Notes: generated by a model from the letters alone, not told the origin. A stretch of DNA of 11,314 nt from Dehalococcoidales bacterium (GCA_030639445.1 DAOWCR010000024.1:1-11314), one strand, 5' to 3'; positions 1 to 6,994 are shown, numbered from the stretch's first letter. Translations and numbers: made by a program.

Positions 1-961
1 AATGCCGGCGGTCTCCTGGTTGGAGAAAAAGCTACCCCGCCAGGGAAACTGGCGGGGGTTTAAAAGAACCGCTTCCATTCTTACTATTTTTGTCGTGCTC
101 TTCCTCCTTCTGGCCGCTTTTTCCTATCTTATCGTGACGGCGGTCCTTGACGCCTCCGTGGTCCTGCTGGAAAGCACCCCTCATTTTATCGGTCAAAGCA
201 TATACCAGATACAGGAATGGCTCGAGGTCATACGGCAACAATTCCCTCCCGAAATACGACAGGAAGTGGATAGGGCCCTCCTGGAAGCGGGCGTGGCCCT
301 GGGCAACAACATACGGGATGCCTTTGTCATCGGTGTTTCATCCATACCGGGCACCTTTAGCATCTTCCTTGGCCTGGCGGCATTACCCCTCTTCCTCTTC
401 TACACCTTGAAGGACTCGGAAAAGTTAAAAAAGAACCTTTACTCAGCCTTCTCGCCCAGGATTGCCGAACATATCAGGAATATCGTCGGCATTCTGGAAA
501 GAGTACTGGGCCGGTTCATCCGGGCGCAATTGGTGCTGGGATCCATTGTGGCTTACTTCACTTTCGTCGGGCTGGTAATACTGGGAATACCGTATGCCCT
601 CGTGCTAGCTATCCTGGCCGGTATCGGGGAACTCATTCCCACGCTGGGGCCCTGGCTTAGCGGCGCCGTAGTGACCATCGTCACTCTGGCCATAGCCCCG
701 GATAAAGTTATCTGGGTGATTGTCCTCTTCCTGGCCATCCAGTTGCTGGAAAATAGCCTGCTCGTTCCCAGAATTCATGGTGGTTATCTCCGTATACATC
801 CGGCCGTTTTGATAGTCTTACTCGTGCTGGGAGCTTACATCGCCGGCTTCTGGGGGCTCCTGCTGGCCGCGCCGCTGACCGCCACCAGCGTGGAAATCTA
901 CAAATATATCCGTCACTGCTACCAGGCAGAAAAGATTGAACACCCCCCGGAAAAACGCTAA
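1..961 (+). CDS. AI-2E family (PerM-like) transporter, 5'-truncated by the window edge
   Basis: A polytopic inner-membrane protein of the AI-2E/PerM transporter family, whose members are proposed to export small molecules or ions; the substrate cannot be read from sequence. About 319 residues are visible. The first visible residues, PAVSWLEKKLPR, match the family segment that normally follows a first pair of membrane helices (NPxVxWLEKR-like), so the ATG at position 2 is probably internal and the true start lies upstream. Following it are a hydrophobic helix near residues 25-50, an amphipathic soluble stretch to about 110, and further helices at about 110-135 and 170-305. The family signature GELIPTLGPW lies near residues 205-215 and the usual HPAVLIVLLVLGAY segment near 265-280. 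The gene ends with TAA, 46 bases before polA on the same strand. Family assignment is firm; function is not. Confidence 0.88.
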   Translation, partial: MPAVSWLEKKLPRQGNWRGFKRTASILTIFVVLFLLLAAFSYLIVTAVLDASVVLLESTPHFIGQSIYQIQEWLEVIRQQFPPEIRQEVDRALLEAGVALGNNIRDAFVIGVSSIPGTFSIFLGLAALPLFLFYTLKDSEKLKKNLYSAFSPRIAEHIRNIVGILERVLGRFIRAQLVLGSIVAYFTFVGLVILGIPYALVLAILAGIGELIPTLGPWLSGAVVTIVTLAIAPDKVIWVIVLFLAIQLLENSLLVPRIHGGYLRIHPAVLIVLLVLGAYIAGFWGLLLAAPLTATSVEIYKYIRHCYQAEKIEHPPEKR

Positions 962-992
962 CTCTCCTCTCTATCTCTCTACGCCCCCACTC

Positions 993-1001
993 TGCTATAA
1001 T
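993..1001 (+). promoter_or_regulatory. Extended -10 promoter for polA, leaderless geometry
   Basis: TG at 993-994, one base, then TATAAT at 996-1001 form a perfect extended -10 element (TGnTATAAT). Six bases separate it from the polA ATG at 1008, so the usual start site would be at or within a base of the A of the ATG. No -35-like hexamer is visible around 973-979, where the DNA is a CT-rich tract; extended -10 promoters often do without one. No Shine-Dalgarno sequence lies at a usable distance (only AGG two bases before ATG), which agrees with a leaderless mRNA. Function is inferred from the match and its position. Confidence 0.6.
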
Positions 1002-1007
1002 TAGGCT

Positions 1008-3737
1008 ATGGAAAAGCCGCGGCTGGTCCTGTTTGACGGTAATGCCCTGATTCACCGTGCCTACCACGCCCTGCCGCCACTGACGGTGAGCAAGACCGGC
1101 GAGATGGTCAACGCCGTTTATGGCTTTACCCAGATGCTGCTTAAGGCAGTGAGCGAGCTAAAACCCACCCACTATGCCATCGCCTTTGACCGTAAAGCGC
1201 CTACCTTCCGGCACCAGCTCTTTGACCAGTACAAGGCACACCGGCCGCCCACCCCAGCGGAACTGGTGAGTCAAATAGGGCGGGTAAAAGAACTGGTGGC
1301 CGTCTTTCGTATCCCCATCTTTGAGCTGGACGGCTATGAGGCTGACGACCTTCTGGGCACCCTGAGCTGCCAGGCCAGCCAGCAGGACATTGACACCGTC
1401 ATCGTCACCGGCGATGCCGATACCATGCAGCTGGTCTCGCCCCGGGTAAAAGTGCTTTATCCCAGACCGGGGAAGAGTTTCAGCGATACCATACTCTATG
1501 ACGAGGCGGCGGTCAGCGAGAGATACGGCGTCAGTCCGGAACATATCGCTGACCTCAAGGGACTGGAGGGCGACCCTTCGGACAATATCCCGGGCGTCCC
1601 CGGCATCGGCAGGAAGACCGCCGCCAGGCTCATCCAGCAGTTCGGCACCGTGGAGGAAATCTACGCCCGCATTGACGAGGTAACTCCACCCAGAATTAAA
1701 AAGCTGCTCCAGGAAAACGAAGCGATAGCCCGCCAGAGTAAGGAGCTGGCCACCATCGTTACCCGGGCACCGGTCAATCTCAACCTGAAAGACTGCCAGG
1801 CCAGCCAGTATGACCGCCAGCAGGTAAACGAACTTTTCCGCGAGCTTGAATTTACCCGCCTGCGCGACAGGCTGCCCGGGCTTGAACCCGGAGAAACCAC
1901 CTCAGAATCATCCCATGCCCAGATTAAAAAAGAACCGCCCCACGGGGACTACCGCATTATTAACACCGCAAAGGGCCTTGATGAGATGCTGAACCGCCTG
2001 TCCGCGGTCAGGTCTTTCGCCTTTGACACGGAGACGACGGGCCTAAACCCGATGTCGGCGCAACTGGTAGGTATTTCCTTATCGCCGGCACGGGGGGAGG
2101 CCTATTATATCCCGGTCGGCCACGTCTGCCTGACCCAGATAGAGCAACTGCCGCTCCCGCAGGTTATCGAGCGGCTCCAGCCCCTGCTGGCGGACATTAG
2201 CCGGGCCAAGTTTGCCCACAACGGCAAGTTTGACATGGCGGTACTGGCGGAATGCGGGGTAACCGTTAAAAACCTCACCGCCGATACCATGGTCGCCGCC
2301 CACCTGCTGGGCGAGAAATCCCTGGGACTGAAAGCCCTCGCCTTCAGCAAGCTGAATGTGGAAATGACGCCCATTGACGCTCTGATTGGCTCCGGCGCCA
2401 GGCAGCGGTCAATGTCCCAGGTAGAGATAGATAAAGCGGCGGACTACGCCTGCGCTGACGCCGATATCACCGGACAGCTGGCGGAACTGCTGGACGCCGA
2501 GCTTCACCAGCAGGGCCTGTGGCCGCTATTTTCCGAAGTTGAGATGCCGCTGGTGCCGGTGCTCTTCCAGATGGAAAGGAGCGGAGTGGCCCTGGATAAG
2601 GAGCGGCTGGGAGAAATGTCACACCGGCTCGGCGAGCAGCTAATCCAACTGGAGACGGAAATATACAGCTATGCCGGTCACCAGTTCAATATAAATTCAC
2701 CCCAGCAGTTAGGCCCGGTCCTGTTTGAAGAGCTGCAGTTACCCACCGGGCGCAAAGGCAAGGGTAAATATTCCACCGAGGCCTCGGTGCTGGAGGCACT
2801 TCGCGGCGTTCACCCGGTAGTTGAGCTTATCCTGGACTACCGCCAGCTGACCAAGCTCAAGTCAACCTACATTGATGCTCTGCCCGCTCTCATCAACCGC
2901 CGAAGCAACCGGGTGCACACCAGCTTTAACCAGACGCGGACGTCCACCGGCCGGCTTTCTTCCAGCGAGCCCAACCTGCAAAACATCCCGGTCCGCGGTG
3001 AGCTGGGAAGACAGGTCCGGCAGGCCTTCATTGCCCCACCCGGCACCTCCCTCCTGGCCGGAGATTACTCGCAGATTGACCTCCGTGTCCTGGCTCACCT
3101 GTCTCAGGACCCGGGCCTGCTCAGCGCCTTCCAACATGATGAGGACATTCATACGGCCACGGCCGCCCAACTCCTCGGCGTGGACGCGGCACAGGTAACC
3201 GCCGATATGCGCCGGCTGGCCAAGACGGTCAACTTCGGCGTGATTTACGGCATGAGCGAGTACGGACTGGAGCAGGCCACCGAGCTATCCCGGGAAGAAG
3301 CCGCCCGTTTCATTGCCGCCTATTTTGAAAAATATGCCGCCGTGAAGAAGTATCTGGAATCGACCAAAGAGCAGGCCCGGCAGACCGGCTACGTGCAGAC
3401 GATGCTGGGCCGGAGGCGTTTTATTCCCGAAATCAATGCCGCCAACCGCCAGGTGAGGGAAGCCGCCGAGCGCATGGCCATAAATATGCCGGTGCAGGGC
3501 ACCTCGGCGGACATCATCAAAGTGGCCATGATTAACCTCTACCGGGAGATGGAAAAACAGCGATTAAAAAGTCGGATGCTGCTGCAGGTGCACGATGAAC
3601 TGGTCTTTGAGATACCGGAGGAGGAACTGGCCACGATGCGCCGCCTCGTTCCCGAGGTAATGTCCACCGCTTTAAAGCTCAGCGTGCCGTTAAAAGTGGA
3701 CACCAAAACGGGACATAACTGGGGGGAGATGGCGTAA
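1008..3737 (+). CDS. polA: DNA polymerase I with 5' nuclease and intact 3'-5' proofreading domain
   Basis: Fills gaps and removes RNA primers during lagging-strand synthesis and excision repair, in the cytoplasm. At 909 residues it is full-length. Residues 1-290 are the FEN-like 5' nuclease, with the acidic stretches YEADD and TGDAD and the helix-hairpin-helix GVPGIGRKTAA. Residues 320-500 are the 3'-5' exonuclease with its catalytic acids present: Asp340 and Glu342 in DTETTG, Asp409 in NGKFD, Tyr480 and Asp484 in YACAD. Many bacterial PolA proteins have lost these, so this one should proofread. The polymerase domain has motif A with Asp686 (GDYSQIDLR), motif B with Lys739, Phe743 and Tyr747, and motif C with Asp863 (VHDE). 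Phe at 743 is the usual residue for excluding dideoxynucleotides. The start at 1008 gives a normal N-terminus (LVLFDGNALIHRAY). The gene is followed after one base by mutM, probably in one transcript. Confidence 0.98.
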   Translation: MEKPRLVLFDGNALIHRAYHALPPLTVSKTGEMVNAVYGFTQMLLKAVSELKPTHYAIAFDRKAPTFRHQLFDQYKAHRPPTPAELVSQIGRVKELVAVFRIPIFELDGYEADDLLGTLSCQASQQDIDTVIVTGDADTMQLVSPRVKVLYPRPGKSFSDTILYDEAAVSERYGVSPEHIADLKGLEGDPSDNIPGVPGIGRKTAARLIQQFGTVEEIYARIDEVTPPRIKKLLQENEAIARQSKELATIVTRAPVNLNLKDCQASQYDRQQVNELFRELEFTRLRDRLPGLEPGETTSESSHAQIKKEPPHGDYRIINTAKGLDEMLNRLSAVRSFAFDTETTGLNPMSAQLVGISLSPARGEAYYIPVGHVCLTQIEQLPLPQVIERLQPLLADISRAKFAHNGKFDMAVLAECGVTVKNLTADTMVAAHLLGEKSLGLKALAFSKLNVEMTPIDALIGSGARQRSMSQVEIDKAADYACADADITGQLAELLDAELHQQGLWPLFSEVEMPLVPVLFQMERSGVALDKERLGEMSHRLGEQLIQLETEIYSYAGHQFNINSPQQLGPVLFEELQLPTGRKGKGKYSTEASVLEALRGVHPVVELILDYRQLTKLKSTYIDALPALINRRSNRVHTSFNQTRTSTGRLSSSEPNLQNIPVRGELGRQVRQAFIAPPGTSLLAGDYSQIDLRVLAHLSQDPGLLSAFQHDEDIHTATAAQLLGVDAAQVTADMRRLAKTVNFGVIYGMSEYGLEQATELSREEAARFIAAYFEKYAAVKKYLESTKEQARQTGYVQTMLGRRRFIPEINAANRQVREAAERMAINMPVQGTSADIIKVAMINLYREMEKQRLKSRMLLQVHDELVFEIPEEELATMRRLVPEVMSTALKLSVPLKVDTKTGHNWGEMA

Positions 3738-3738
3738 A

Positions 3739-4557
3739 ATGCCGGAACTGCCCGAGGTAGAAACGGTAAAAAACGAGTTGACGCCCCATATTGTCGGCCG
3801 CAAGCTCACCGGTGTTACCCTATTCTGGGACGGCATCGTGAAGCAGCCGTCAGCCGCCGAGTTCTGTTCCCGTCTCACCGGGCAGAAAATAACCGGGCTG
3901 GCGCGGCGGGGCAAGTACCTCATCACCAGTCTGACCGACGACGATTTGCTCATCATCCACCTGAAAATGAGCGGCTCCCTGCTGACGGGCCGGGACTCGT
4001 CGGAACCGCCAAAGTATACCCGCGCCATAATGCACCTGGACAACGGCACCAATATCTTCTTCCGTGACCCGCGCAAGTTCGGAGGGATGTGGCTGGTGCC
4101 GGATAGCCGCCGTGTTATCAAGAAACTCGGCCCGGAGCCTCTGGAAGCTGATTTTACCCCGCAGGTGCTGGCCCAACGCCTGAACCACCGCCAGGCACCG
4201 GTAAAAGCCCTGCTCTGCGACCAGTCCGTCATCGCCGGCATCGGCAATATGTATGCCGACGAGGCCCTGTATGCCGCCCGGATTCACCCGTTAAGGACCG
4301 GGGCCAGCCTTTCCCCGGATGAGCTGGCGCGCCTTCACCAGGTTATTCAGCAGATACTATGGGCCGCCATCAGGAACAAGGGGGCCAGCATCGTCAACTA
4401 CTACCGCCCCGGCGGAGAAAAGGGCACGGCCCACTTTGAGTTCAAGGTCGCCCACGGCCGCGGCAAGACCTGCGCGGTCTGCGGCAGCCCCATCCAGCGC
4501 ATCACCGTCCGCAACCGCGGCACTTACTTCTGCCCCAGGTGCCAGCCGGCGCCTTAG
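3739..4557 (+). CDS. mutM: Formamidopyrimidine-DNA glycosylase / AP lyase (Fpg)
   Basis: Excises oxidised purines such as 8-oxoguanine and FapyG from DNA and then cuts at the abasic site, the first step of base excision repair. The 272 residues are the normal family length. The N-terminus MPELPEVETV supplies the catalytic proline (residue 2, exposed once Met is removed) and Glu3. Lys59 in RRGKY matches the conserved phosphate/catalytic lysine, HLKMSGS (residues 74-80) contains the intercalating Met, and DPRKFGGM carries the Arg-Lys-Phe wedge. A C-terminal zinc finger has Cys245, Cys248, Cys265 and Cys268. The protein is mutM rather than endonuclease VIII because it starts PELPEVE and has the CxxC-x16-CxxC finger. 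The start lies one base after the polA stop, with GGAG at 3725-3728 inside polA, so translation is probably coupled. Pairing with polA joins damage removal with gap filling. It ends 12 bases before the stop of the converging macrodomain gene. Confidence 0.97.
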   Translation: MPELPEVETVKNELTPHIVGRKLTGVTLFWDGIVKQPSAAEFCSRLTGQKITGLARRGKYLITSLTDDDLLIIHLKMSGSLLTGRDSSEPPKYTRAIMHLDNGTNIFFRDPRKFGGMWLVPDSRRVIKKLGPEPLEADFTPQVLAQRLNHRQAPVKALLCDQSVIAGIGNMYADEALYAARIHPLRTGASLSPDELARLHQVIQQILWAAIRNKGASIVNYYRPGGEKGTAHFEFKVAHGRGKTCAVCGSPIQRITVRNRGTYFCPRCQPAP

Positions 4558-4569
4558 TCATTTTCTCCA

Positions 4570-5142
4570 TCACCCCTCTTCCCCCACCATCTCTCGTAGA
4601 GCCTCGGAATAAACATCAAAAGTCCGGGAATCAAAGAGCACCATCACCACCTCTTTCACGGTGGTAACGCTCTCCCGGAGAAACAAGATAATCGTTTCCA
4701 GGGCCACCCGGGCCGCTTGGTCCACCGGATAGCCGTAGACACCGGTACTTATCGAGGGGAAGGAGACGCTGGCCAGCTTGTTCGCCGCGGCCAGTTTCAG
4801 GCTTTCCCGGTAGGCGCTCGCCAGCAGTGCCGCCTCATCTTTACCGCCACCTCCCCACACCGGGCCCACGGTATGGATGACATATTTGGCTTTCAGATTT
4901 CCGCCGGTGGTCATCACCGCCTGACCAGTAGGCAGGCGCCCCTGCCGGGCGACGATTTGTTTACATTCCTCCAGTATGGCCGGACCGCCGGCGCGGTGGA
5001 TAGCCCCGTCCACCCCGCCGCCTCCCATCAGGCCGGAGTTGGCGGCATTCACGATGGTATCGGTAGCCTGGCGGGTGATGTCGCCCTGGACTATGGAAAG
5101 CTTCGCCTGGTTAACTGTTATCTGCACGATGTTATTTCCCAT
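4570..5142 (-). CDS. Macrodomain protein, MacroD-type ADP-ribose / O-acetyl-ADP-ribose hydrolase
   Basis: A single-domain macrodomain protein of 190 residues, probably cytoplasmic. MacroD-type relatives hydrolyse O-acetyl-ADP-ribose and remove mono-ADP-ribose from acidic side chains. Visible motifs, numbered from the ATG at 5142: GDIT with Asp21 for adenine contact; NAANSGLMGGGGVDGAIHRA at 32-51, with the Asn, the glycine loop and Asp45 typical of active MacroD enzymes; TVGPVW at 91-96; and the diphosphate loop SISTGVYGYP at 130-139. The frame opens further upstream (to 5208), but I chose 5142 because GGGAG at 5152-5156 sits nine bases before it and the extra residues do not look like macrodomain. 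It faces mutM tail to tail with 12 bases between stops and no visible terminator, so the two transcripts may overlap. Family is certain; the exact substrate is not. Confidence 0.93.
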   Translation of the reverse strand: MGNNIVQITVNQAKLSIVQGDITRQATDTIVNAANSGLMGGGGVDGAIHRAGGPAILEECKQIVARQGRLPTGQAVMTTGGNLKAKYVIHTVGPVWGGGGKDEAALLASAYRESLKLAAANKLASVSFPSISTGVYGYPVDQAARVALETIILFLRESVTTVKEVVMVLFDSRTFDVYSEALREMVGEEG

Positions 5143-5151
5143 ATCACGTGT

Positions 5152-5156
5152 CTCCC
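5152..5156 (-). promoter_or_regulatory. Ribosome binding site that fixes the macrodomain gene start
   Basis: Read on the minus strand this is GGGAG, nine bases before the ATG at 5142-5140. It supports the shorter start over the in-frame ATG at 5208. Confidence 0.6.
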
Positions 5157-5159
5157 GGT

Positions 5160-5178
5160 GGAGATTTTTACAATCTCC
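5160..5178 (-). promoter_or_regulatory. Small hairpin in the leader of the macrodomain gene
   Basis: A seven-base-pair perfect stem, GGAGATT against AATCTCC with a five-base loop, sits just upstream of the ribosome binding site of the macrodomain gene. On the minus strand it contains a second GGGAG that could act as a decoy site. It could be a leader structure or a chance inverted repeat; there is no run of T after it, so it is not a terminator. Confidence 0.35.
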
Positions 5179-5246
5179 CTTCTTTAATTTTTTATTTGGT
5201 AGCCCCATCCCCCTTAATTAAATTATTAGGGAACCCACCCCCTTTA

Positions 5247-5273
5247 TCCCCCTCCCTTGTTAAGGGAGGGGGA
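5247..5273. repeat. Perfect 12-bp CCCCCTCCC-type hairpin
   Basis: TCCCCCTCCCTT at 5247-5258 pairs perfectly with 5262-5273 around a three-base loop, GTT. Neighbouring sequence repeats the C-run theme (CCCCCTT at 5209-5215, CCCCCTTTATC from 5238). C-run palindromes of this look are common as dispersed intergenic repeats in Chloroflexota and some other bacteria, which is recall rather than a search result. One strand is nearly all G, so it could also form other G-rich structures. Confidence 0.65.
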
Positions 5274-5282
5274 GTGTTTACG

Positions 5283-5305
5283 TTAGAGGGACAGAGTCCC
5301 TCTAA
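5283..5305. repeat. Perfect 10-bp inverted repeat TTAGAGGGAC / GTCCCTCTAA
   Basis: TTAGAGGGAC at 5283-5292 and its exact reverse complement at 5296-5305 are separated by AGA. The right arm is also the start of the first copy of the direct repeat that follows, so hairpin and tandem repeat share sequence. No T run follows on either strand. Confidence 0.65.
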
Positions 5306-5379
5306 AACTCCCTATAAGCACATTTTGAGGTTTGTCCCTCTAAAACTCCCGATAAATACTATTCAGAGGCTTCGCCTCT
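5296..5379. repeat. Imperfect tandem repeat, unit of about 38 bases
   Basis: A 22-base segment starting GTCCCTCTAAAACTCCC occurs at 5296-5317 and again at 5334-5355 with one mismatch (T to G at 5351). Weaker likeness continues in the rest of the unit: both copies end in GAGG followed by T-rich sequence. A third, badly decayed copy may start at 5374. The second unit ends in a six-base-pair hairpin, AGAGGC-TTC-GCCTCT, at 5365-5379. With only two clear copies and no constant spacer or repeat structure, this is not a CRISPR array. Confidence 0.6.
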
Positions 5380-5463
5380 CTTGGACTCTCTGTTTAGTAT
5401 CTCTCTCTTTATAAAGAAGGAGGAGGAGAATCAGGGATAAAGATAGGTGTCCCAACCAGCTTA

Positions 5464-6606
5464 TTACTTACTCCCCTTCAGGTAGTCTATTGCCCACTGG
5501 ATAGCTTCTTCTCCCTCCAGCTCAAGTTCATAGTCTGGCTTTACGCCTTCACCTTCAATGAGGCGGCCGTCAGGCGTGAGCCAGCGGGCGGTGGTGATGT
5601 ACAGTCCCGAACCATCATCAAGTCGGCGCAGGACATTGACGCTGCCTTTGCCAAAGGTCTGGCGGCCGGCGATAATCGCCCGACCATGGTCCTGCAAGGC
5701 ACCGGACAGCACCTCGCTGCCGCTGGCGCTAAAGTCGTCCACCAGAACGACCACAGGCAGGTCAGTGGTGACCCCTCCCGGCCTGACTTCCAGGGCAGTG
5801 TGCTCTCCCTGGTTGTCCACCACATTGAGGACCACGCCCTCCGGCAAAAAGTGGGAGACCACATCAATTACCTCTTCAAGCACGCCGCCCGGATTACGGC
5901 GCAGGTCAAGGATGATGCCCTTCGCCCCTTCCCCGGCCAGGCTCTCCAGCACCGGCGACAGCTCTTCATCGGTGCGACTGGAGAAGTGAGTGATGTTAAT
6001 GTAAGCGATGTCTTCCCTCATCTCAAAGCGGACGCTGGTCAGTTCAATTTTAGCCCTGATTATTTCAATCTCTTCCGGCTCGGTCTCATCCTGGTGGAGA
6101 ATAAGCAGCCTGACCGGTGTCCCCTTGGGGCCGCGTATGTTCAACACCGCCTCCGCCAGGCTCATATCCGCCGTCGGGTTACCGTCTACCTCTAGGATTA
6201 TATCGCCGGCCCTGACACCGGCTTTGGCCGCCGGTGAATCAGCAATGGGCGCAATAACCGTTAACTTTTCGTCTCTTATGGCTACCTGGGCCCCAATGCC
6301 TTCCATCTCTCCCCGCAGGCCGCTCAGGCCCAGCTGGTAGGTATCGATGTCCAGGTAAGAGGTGTACGGGTCATCAAGCTCCTCCAGCATACCTTCGATG
6401 GCGGCCTGGCTCAGAGCACTGTTATCAAGTCGGCCCCGGTCTACATAATCCTCAAAAAGGAATTTCCACGCCTGTGTCACTATTCCCAGCCCCCCACCGG
6501 CGCCTGAGGAAGTCTGGCGGCCCAGGTTATAGCCGGTGCCGAAAGACAGGGCCAAAACGGTCACCAGCAGCAGGCCGAATAGAAAATATTTCAATTTCTG
6601 TGACAT
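5464..6606 (-). CDS. S41-family C-terminal processing peptidase (CtpA-like), membrane-anchored
   Basis: A serine protease with a PDZ domain that trims or degrades proteins on the outer face of the membrane by recognising C-termini. Residues 8-22 form a hydrophobic helix after a short basic start (MSQKLK), so it is an exported signal or an anchor. Residues 90-170 are the PDZ domain (GIGAQV, then SPAAKAGVRAGDIILEVDG). The protease core follows from about 185, with LDLRRNPGG at 233-241, the nucleophile in SASGSE (Ser295 by alignment with the known SASASE motif), Asp306 and the general base Lys320 in TFGKGSVN. All catalytic residues are present. At 380 residues it is typical of the short CtpA group. 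GGAG at 6617-6620 lies ten bases before the ATG, supporting this start. It is divergently oriented from the glycine operon. Natural substrates cannot be told from sequence. Confidence 0.95.
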   Translation of the reverse strand: MSQKLKYFLFGLLLVTVLALSFGTGYNLGRQTSSGAGGGLGIVTQAWKFLFEDYVDRGRLDNSALSQAAIEGMLEELDDPYTSYLDIDTYQLGLSGLRGEMEGIGAQVAIRDEKLTVIAPIADSPAAKAGVRAGDIILEVDGNPTADMSLAEAVLNIRGPKGTPVRLLILHQDETEPEEIEIIRAKIELTSVRFEMREDIAYINITHFSSRTDEELSPVLESLAGEGAKGIILDLRRNPGGVLEEVIDVVSHFLPEGVVLNVVDNQGEHTALEVRPGGVTTDLPVVVLVDDFSASGSEVLSGALQDHGRAIIAGRQTFGKGSVNVLRRLDDGSGLYITTARWLTPDGRLIEGEGVKPDYELELEGEEAIQWAIDYLKGSK

Positions 6607-6662
6607 TTAACTTACTCTCCCTGAAGTATTTTGACCAAAACGCACCAATCCGTTCTCTAATG

Positions 6663-6692
6663 ATGTTATGGTCTAAGTCACCGGCTTGTCAA
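6663..6692 (-). promoter_or_regulatory. Candidate promoter for the S41 protease
   Basis: On the minus strand, TTGACA (6692-6687) is a perfect -35 box. An 18-base spacer leads to TAACAT (6668-6663), which matches four of six bases of the -10 consensus. It would start transcription about 50 bases before the protease ATG. The spacing is slightly long and the -10 is weak. Confidence 0.45.
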
Positions 6693-6700
6693 CAAAGCCG
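6682..6700. repeat. Inverted repeat over the protease -35 box
   Basis: CGGCTT (6682-6687) and AAGCCG (6695-6700) are perfect inverted arms around a seven-base centre that contains most of the TTGACA of the protease promoter. It has the size and position of a repressor operator, but it could be chance. Confidence 0.3.
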
Positions 6701-6766
6701 TTGCTTTGGTTCCGGCACGCCACCAGTCCGGCTTAAGGCAAAATAATGAAAGACAGGTAGCCCGAC

Positions 6767-6794
6767 TTGACAAAAGTTCCATACGTAGTATAAT
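6767..6794 (+). promoter_or_regulatory. Consensus sigma-70-type promoter for the glycine operon
   Basis: TTGACA at 6767-6772 and TATAAT at 6789-6794 are both perfect matches, separated by 16 bases. Transcription would begin near 6801, about 11 bases before the first glycine aptamer. The strength of this promoter suits a gene set whose real control is the riboswitch downstream. Confidence 0.9.
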
Positions 6795-6811
6795 ACCTGC
6801 ATAATAGTTAT

Positions 6812-6994
6812 GGCAGGAGAGACCCGTCAGGGAGCCGAAGGGGAAAGGAGCCGGGTTTTAATTCCCGGCTGTGAAACTCTCAGGCAAAAGAACTGCCGAA
6901 GATAAACCCTCTGGAGAGACCGCCAGGTACGGTCACCGAAGGTGAAAGTCTGATATTTAGATAGCAGACAATCTCTCAGGTAAAAGGACAGGGG
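6812..6994 (+). ncRNA. Tandem glycine riboswitch (two aptamers)
   Basis: Two glycine-binding aptamers in the leader of the glycine cleavage operon. Aptamer 1 spans 6812-6897, closed by GGCAG/CTGCC, with GGAGAGAC, the core GAGCCGAAGGGGAAAG, a seven-base-pair arm AGCCGGG/CCCGGCT and the closing CTCTCAGGCAAAAG. Aptamer 2 spans 6908-6994, closed by CCTCTG/CAGGGG (one G-U pair), with GGAGAGAC, CACCGAAGGTGAAAG and CTCTCAGGTAAAAGGAC. The linker is only ten bases (6898-6907), the usual close spacing. Known members upstream of gcv genes turn expression on when glycine is abundant; the terminator right after aptamer 2 fits that. GATAAACC at 6901-6908 also resembles the terminator 5' arm and could act in antitermination. 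Confidence 0.97.

Larger units (their letters stand above)
5143..5463. other. Non-coding stretch between the protease and macrodomain genes, rich in palindromes
   Basis: These 321 bases hold no convincing gene. They lie downstream of the S41 protease and upstream of the macrodomain gene, both on the minus strand. The composition shifts to A/T-rich patches and C/G-only runs, unlike the flanking coding DNA. The stretch contains several perfect hairpins, an imperfect tandem repeat and a 12-base palindrome (TCTTTATAAAGA, 5406-5417). No stem is followed by a T run on the minus strand, so I see no classical terminator for the protease, and no clear promoter for the macrodomain gene. Confidence 0.7.

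Noticed and set aside
962..990. CT-rich tract before polA as a repeat element or -35 region
   Set aside because: Simple low-complexity sequence with no defined unit and no -35-like hexamer at the right distance.
3690..4287. Two long minus-strand open frames across mutM
   Set aside because: They are antisense to mutM and the end of polA, carry no recognisable motif and have no sensible ribosome sites.
4717..5221. Plus-strand open frames opposite the macrodomain gene
   Set aside because: The minus-strand frame has complete macrodomain motifs and a good ribosome site; the plus-strand products are low-complexity and match no family I know.
5296..5379. Possible CRISPR array
   Set aside because: Only two clear copies of a 22-base repeat, spaced by about 16 bases, with similarity continuing into the spacer, and no cas genes nearby. 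It is an imperfect tandem repeat.
5148..5414. Small plus-strand open frame of 88 codons in the intergenic stretch
   Set aside because: Its translation follows hairpin and tandem repeat sequence (runs of Pro, Ser and Leu, with the repeat reading twice as similar peptides) and it has no good start signal.
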